A program made the translations under genes and the position numbers. The notes beneath the pieces are model-generated. The model saw nothing but the letters and a program-made list of their open reading frames with translations, was not told the origin of the DNA and searched no databases. Of a stretch of 64,000 bases of DNA, positions 60,275 to 64,000 are shown piece after piece; the first letter of the stretch is position 1, and every line of letters begins with the position of its first letter. Source of the stretch: Rugosimonospora acidiphila (GTDB taxonomy: Bacteria > Actinomycetota > Actinomycetes > Mycobacteriales > Micromonosporaceae); assembly GCF_039543385.1 (NCBI RefSeq), contig NZ_BAABJQ010000007.1, positions 1-64,000 of the forward strand, read 5' to 3'.

Positions 60275-60768
60275 CCGCGCCGGGCGATCGATTTCCGCCG
60301 GACGTGGCGCGGGTCCTGGCCGGCGCCGGCTGGGTGCCCGATCGGGGCGACCCGGTGCGCGCCCGCTCCTGGGCGCTGGCCCTGGCCGCCCACGCCTCGC
60401 CCGACGGGCGCCAGCACGCGGTGGTCGATCCCGCGATGCGCGCCTTCACCGAGTTCGGTGGCCTGGCGGTGCGGCAGGAGGGCGCGGGCGAGCAGGTCGC
60501 CCGGTCCAGCTTCGTGCTGGACCCGATGCGCGGCCTGCACAGCGTGGCGGTGCTCGCCGAGCTGGGCGAGCTGGTGGGTGCCAGGATGACCCCGCTGGGC
60601 GAGGAGGGCGACGGCACCGGCCTGCTGGCGATCGACGAGCGGGGCCGGGTGTTTCTCGTCGACCACACCGCGGACTGGCATCTGGGCGACACCCTCGACG
60701 AGGCGCTGTCCATCCTGGTGCGGGGCCAGCTGCCGCGACGGGTGCGGGACGACGGCGGATGGGCGTGA
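60271..60768 (+). CDS. SUKH-3 immunity protein
   Basis: The product has 165 residues from GTG 60271, overlapping the deaminase stop. SUKH-3 features are FPPDVARVLAGAGWVPDRGD, RAFTEFGGLAVRQ, GARMTPLGEEGDGTGLLAID, ERGRVFLVD and LGDTLDEALSILVRG. SUKH proteins bind and inhibit toxin domains, and YwqJ-type deaminases are among their usual partners, so it is the probable antidote for the 59870 product. It resembles the second half of the 38332 protein. Confidence 0.78.
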   Translation: MTAPGDRFPPDVARVLAGAGWVPDRGDPVRARSWALALAAHASPDGRQHAVVDPAMRAFTEFGGLAVRQEGAGEQVARSSFVLDPMRGLHSVAVLAELGELVGARMTPLGEEGDGTGLLAIDERGRVFLVDHTADWHLGDTLDEALSILVRGQLPRRVRDDGGWA

Positions 60769-61670
60769 CCCGGCCCGGGGCGCCGGTACCGGTGGGCGAC
60801 TGGCGGCCGGTCACCGAGGCCGAGGTGGCCATGGCGGCCGCGGTGGACGCCGGGGACCGGGAGGCCTACCTGCGCGCCCTGGCCGGCGCCGCGCTGGTGC
60901 TGCCGGTGAGCGCCGACGCGGCGGCCGGCCGGGCGCCGGTCACCTGGGCCACCAGCGTCGCGCACGGCACCACGTACGTGGTCGCCTTCACCTCCGTGCC
61001 CGCGCTGCCGCCGGGCGCCCCGGCCGTGGTCCGGCGCAGTCCGCTGTTCGATGTGGCACGGGACATCGGGCAGCGGCAATGGGGCCTGGCCGTCGACCCG
61101 GGGCTGCCGATCCAGGGATTCCTGAGCCCGGACGCGGTGGCCGAGCTGCCCGGGCGGGAGCCGGACTGGGCGCCGGTGGACGCGGCGCTGCGCGCGGCCG
61201 TGAAGGCGGACGACCGGCGGGCGTACCTGGCCGCGCTGCTGACCGCGAGGCTCGTGCTGCCACTGCCCGCCGAGGGCGAGGCCGGCACCGGCCCGCAGGC
61301 CGAGCCGCCGCAGGAGCCGCCGGCGCCGCCCGGCGGGTACTGGACCGCGGTGCGCACCGACCCGCCCGCGCCGGTCAGCCACGACCCGACCGACCCAGAC
61401 TTCCCCTGGTGGCTCGCGGAGCGGACGGACGGGGTGCGGGTGATCCTGGCCTTCACCTCGCCGGCCCGGATGCAGGCCGAACTCGGCGACCGTGAGTGGG
61501 TCGAGCCCAGCTTCGTCGAGCTGGTCGCGGCCTGGCCCGACTGGGGGTACGGGCTGCGGCTCAACCCGGGCACGCAGGCCGGCGTGGAGCTGCCCGGGGA
61601 GGCGCTGCGCCGCATCCACGAGACGTTCGCCGACGCCGCGCGGGATCGGGACGGGGCAGCGTCCGGCTGA
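60759..61670 (+). CDS. Double SseB-domain protein
   Basis: The product has 303 residues from ATG 60759, overlapping the previous stop; GTG 60765 is an alternative. Two related modules are visible. The first (about 20-125) has VDAGDREAYLRALAGAALVL, VAFTSVPALPPGAPAVV and GLAVDPGLPIQGFLSPDAV. The second (about 135-290) has VKADDRRAYLAALLTARLVL, RVILAFTSPARM and GLRLNPGTQAGVELPGEAL. This is the SseB N-terminal-like fold, common near actinobacterial ESX genes and named after a secretion-related Salmonella protein. Role unknown; a cytosolic chaperone or adaptor is inferred. Its TGA directly abuts the stop of the convergent gene (CTGATCAG). Confidence 0.72.
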   Translation: MGVTRPGAPVPVGDWRPVTEAEVAMAAAVDAGDREAYLRALAGAALVLPVSADAAAGRAPVTWATSVAHGTTYVVAFTSVPALPPGAPAVVRRSPLFDVARDIGQRQWGLAVDPGLPIQGFLSPDAVAELPGREPDWAPVDAALRAAVKADDRRAYLAALLTARLVLPLPAEGEAGTGPQAEPPQEPPAPPGGYWTAVRTDPPAPVSHDPTDPDFPWWLAERTDGVRVILAFTSPARMQAELGDREWVEPSFVELVAAWPDWGYGLRLNPGTQAGVELPGEALRRIHETFADAARDRDGAASG

Positions 61671-62903
61671 TCAGCGGTGCGGGGCGCCGTTGTACTGGCG
61701 CTCGATGGCGGTCGGTGAGAGCCACACGTACCGGTCGGCCTCGCCGTCCAACAGCGCCAGCATGTCCTCGCCCAGCCCCTGCAGCAGCCGCGCGCTCTGC
61801 TCGGGCAGACCCAACGCCGGTACCGCCACGGACGCCTCCGGGGCGGCGAGCCGTTGCATGATGAGCAGGTGGCAGTCCTGCAACGCGCGCGCGTTGTCGG
61901 CGCCCAACTGCCGCAGCACGACCATCTGGGTCTGCCACGGGCGCGGTTCCGGCAGCGGGGTGGCGCCGTACGACCCGGTGTCGTGGACGATGAGGGCCGG
62001 CTGCTCCGCGGTCGCCGGTACGACCGGCGGGCGGGGGTCGTTCCACAGCGCGACCCGGTCGGAGCGGCCCGTCGCGAGTTCGCCGAAGCCCTGCCAGGCC
62101 CCGGGGTCGGTGGTGATCAGGACGACCCGGGCGCCGAGCGCGAGCGCGCGGAAGGCGAGCAGCCGCTGTGCCCACACCCCGCCGACCAGGGTCACCTTGG
62201 TCGGCTCCGGCCGGAAGAACCGGACCAGGATCGGCCGGCGGTCCTGGTCGACGCCGAGGATGAGGCCGGTGCCCGACGACGCGCCGTTGAGCTGGGACAG
62301 CGCCTCGATGCTGACCAGGTGCCAGCCGGCGTGCAGCGGGGTGAGCCGGCGCGACAGCGCCCCCCGCCGGCCCTCGCGCGGGCCGTGCTGGCTCTGCTCG
62401 GCGGTGCCCGACGGCCGCGGGCCCTCGGAACCGGCGGTGGCCGGCGGCGCCGCCATCGCACCGGTTGCGGCGGCGGCCTCGGCCGCGGGAGTGGCGGCCG
62501 CGGCCACGGTGGCGGCGGTGCCGGCGGTGGCTGCCGTCCAGGGCTGTGCCAGCGGGGCGGGCAGCTTCTGCTGCCAGGGCTGCACCAGGGCCGGGACGGC
62601 GAAGGCCGGCTCGATCGCGGCCGGGCGCTGGGCCGGGATCTGGGGTACGGCTGGGGGTGTCACCTGCGCCGGCGACGCCGGCCCGGTCCAGGGCTGCGCC
62701 GCCACGCCGGGGTACGCCGCGGGTGCCGCCGGGGCCGGTGCGGCAGGCCCCGGGTAGGCGGCGGCCGCCGAGGCCCCGATGACCGGCGGGCGGGGCCACT
62801 GCGCCGGGGTGCCCGGACCCGGTGGTCCCGGCTCGGGCTGCCACGGATCCGGCCGCTCGTCGGGTTGGTGCTCCGACTGGTGTCCGGGCTGGGCGTCGCT
62901 CAC
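61671..62903 (-). CDS. ESX-associated protein, possible pseudo-ATPase
   Basis: The product has 410 residues from the GTG ending at 62903, with GGAGGAGG upstream and overlap with the eccE stop. The first ~185 residues are Pro/Ala-rich and disordered. The C-terminal ~215 residues read TPLHAGWHLVSIEALSQLNG, GLILGVDQDRRPILVRFFRP, TKVTLVGGVWAQRLLAFRAL, ARVVLITTDPGAWQGF and WQTQMVVLRQLGADNARALQ. This has the rhythm of an FtsK/EccC-type ATPase fold, but the P-loop position reads VGGVWAQRLL without GK(S/T). I suggest a degenerate EccC-like module acting with EccE. No family is firmly recognised. Confidence 0.5.
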   Translation of the reverse strand: MSDAQPGHQSEHQPDERPDPWQPEPGPPGPGTPAQWPRPPVIGASAAAAYPGPAAPAPAAPAAYPGVAAQPWTGPASPAQVTPPAVPQIPAQRPAAIEPAFAVPALVQPWQQKLPAPLAQPWTAATAGTAATVAAAATPAAEAAAATGAMAAPPATAGSEGPRPSGTAEQSQHGPREGRRGALSRRLTPLHAGWHLVSIEALSQLNGASSGTGLILGVDQDRRPILVRFFRPEPTKVTLVGGVWAQRLLAFRALALGARVVLITTDPGAWQGFGELATGRSDRVALWNDPRPPVVPATAEQPALIVHDTGSYGATPLPEPRPWQTQMVVLRQLGADNARALQDCHLLIMQRLAAPEASVAVPALGLPEQSARLLQGLGEDMLALLDGEADRYVWLSPTAIERQYNGAPHR

Positions 62904-63994
62904 GTCGCGCCTCCTCCGGTCGGAGCCGAGGCGTAAACGGCCGGCCCCTGCTCGCCGTCGAGCCGGAACAGCTCGGCGTTGACCGCCCGGGCGCCGTGCA
63001 CCAGCGTTTCGCACACGCGCTCCAGCCCGTCCGCCGGAGCAGCCACCCGGACCAGGCAGCGCATCGCGAGCTGGTCGCCGTCGCGGGTCAGCGCCAGGGA
63101 CACGGTCGTCGACGCGGGCGGTGTCGTGGACAGGTCGCCCAACATGGTCGCGGCGTCGGCCATCCGCGGCCACTGGCGCAGCCAGAACGACGCGTGCGCG
63201 GCCCGGGTCGAGTGCCACGCGGTCCACTCCTCGCGCGGCGGCTGCGCCACCCCGCCAGGGTCGAGGTCGCACGCGCGGATGAGTGCGTCGATCAGCTCGT
63301 CGGCGGGCAGGATCCGGTGCGCCAGGCCCGATTCGCGCAGCGACCGGCTCACCCTGCGGACGAGGCCAGCCACGAGCGCGGGTGCGTGCTGCGCGTCGTA
63401 CCCGTCGGCGACGCCGGCCTCGGCCCGACAGCGCGCGTCCAGCCGTACCGCGACCCAGGTGGTGCGGTCGGCCGGCACCGGGCCGGCGAGGTGCTGCAAC
63501 TCCTGGTACGAGTGGGCAGCCAGGGGCCGGCCGTCGATGCCGGGGTCGGGCGCCGGAACCGAGTGAGTGACCACCTGCAGCACGGTGCCGGGCTGCTCCG
63601 CGTCGTTCAGCGTGCGCACCAGGGTATCCAGCGGTACGCCCGGCCCGCCGTCCCCGCGCACGCTCGCGGCTGCCCCGATGGCGATCACCCCGTACCAGCC
63701 GGCCGCATCGCAGACGATCCCGGTCTGCGCACCACCGTTCGGCCCGACGTCGGTCGCGGTCAGGCCGGCGGAGAGCCAGTTCAGCGCCGCGAGCCGGGAA
63801 TCCGGCTCCGCGACGTCGGCGGCGGCCCGGCGGCGCCGGAACTGACGGCCGACCGTCAGGCGCTCGAACCACCAACGCCCGTTGTGGCGTAGGGTCGCGG
63901 CGACTACCAGCGCGCCGCCGACCGCCGCGACGATCCCGGCCACCACGAAATTGCTGGTCAGTGCCCCCAGAATGCCTAATGCGACGGCCTCCAC
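62900..63994 (-). CDS. eccE: ESX membrane protein EccE (5' end at or beyond the window edge)
   Basis: At least 364 residues. A hydrophobic segment (about 14-34, SNFVVAGIVAAVGGALVVAA) is followed by a basic stretch (NGRWWFERLTVGRQFRRRR). The soluble EccE domain follows: ALNWLSAGLTATDVGPNGGA, QTGIVCDAAGWYGVIAIGAA, and later TWVAVRLDARCRAEAGVADG and GLVRRVSRSLRESGLAHRIL. EccE normally has two N-terminal transmembrane helices. The GTG ending at 63994 leaves little room for the first, so the true start may lie outside the window. EccE is a peripheral component of the ESX membrane complex. Only the ESX-B locus shows this gene here. Confidence 0.85.
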   Translation of the reverse strand: MEAVALGILGALTSNFVVAGIVAAVGGALVVAATLRHNGRWWFERLTVGRQFRRRRAAADVAEPDSRLAALNWLSAGLTATDVGPNGGAQTGIVCDAAGWYGVIAIGAAASVRGDGGPGVPLDTLVRTLNDAEQPGTVLQVVTHSVPAPDPGIDGRPLAAHSYQELQHLAGPVPADRTTWVAVRLDARCRAEAGVADGYDAQHAPALVAGLVRRVSRSLRESGLAHRILPADELIDALIRACDLDPGGVAQPPREEWTAWHSTRAAHASFWLRQWPRMADAATMLGDLSTTPPASTTVSLALTRDGDQLAMRCLVRVAAPADGLERVCETLVHGARAVNAELFRLDGEQGPAVYASAPTGGGAT

Positions 63995-64000
63995 CAGGAG

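Overview
The window is very GC-rich DNA with GTG starts, short 4-8 bp gene overlaps and two complete-looking type VII (ESX) secretion loci. This points to an actinomycete, probably a Micromonosporaceae-like spore former. That placement is an inference from gene content only; no rRNA or other taxonomic marker is present.

Left locus (about 0.7-20.4 kb, 'ESX-A'). A partial DedA membrane protein lies at the left edge. It is followed by two YbaB/EspL-like genes (minus), two pairs of PE/PPE-like secreted-protein candidates (1.5-4.8 kb), eccD (minus), eccC, an esx pair and mycP. Next come two tandem copies of a three-gene cassette (double YbaB-like protein, small helical protein, WXG-like membrane protein), then eccB and a third PE/PPE-like pair. 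No eccE is seen here.

Middle (20.6-35.8 kb). A DUF1800/DUF1501 pair is followed by a cell-surface polysaccharide locus. It holds an LCP ligase, an undecaprenyl-phosphate sugar transferase, four GT-B glycosyltransferases and a giant fused Wzx-like flippase / Wzy-like polymerase-ligase. At its end, in a tail-to-tail arrangement, is a membrane protein with what looks like a vestigial kinase N-lobe.

Right locus (36.0-64.0 kb, 'ESX-B'). It holds eccB-esx-esx (minus), an Imm35/YrhB-SUKH-3-like immunity protein, eccD (minus), eccC, a fourth PE/PPE-like pair and mycP (minus). A toxin operon follows: YbaB-like, WXG-like, a 2104-residue polymorphic toxin, a TY-Chap-like protein and a DUF6301-like protein. 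Then come a beta-helix/AAA+ fusion standing in for EccA, an orphan YwqJ-type deaminase with an adjoining SUKH-3 immunity gene, a double SseB protein, a possible pseudo-ATPase, and eccE running to the right edge.

How it fits together: EccB/C/D/E and MycP would form the export machines. Esx pairs and PE/PPE-like pairs are the likely general substrates. The toxin operon supplies an antibacterial effector with candidate loading and immunity factors. The two left-hand cassettes have the same gene order as the toxin's delivery unit but carry no visible warhead. Several short tandem repeats and perfect inverted repeats sit at convergent gene ends or in divergent promoter regions.
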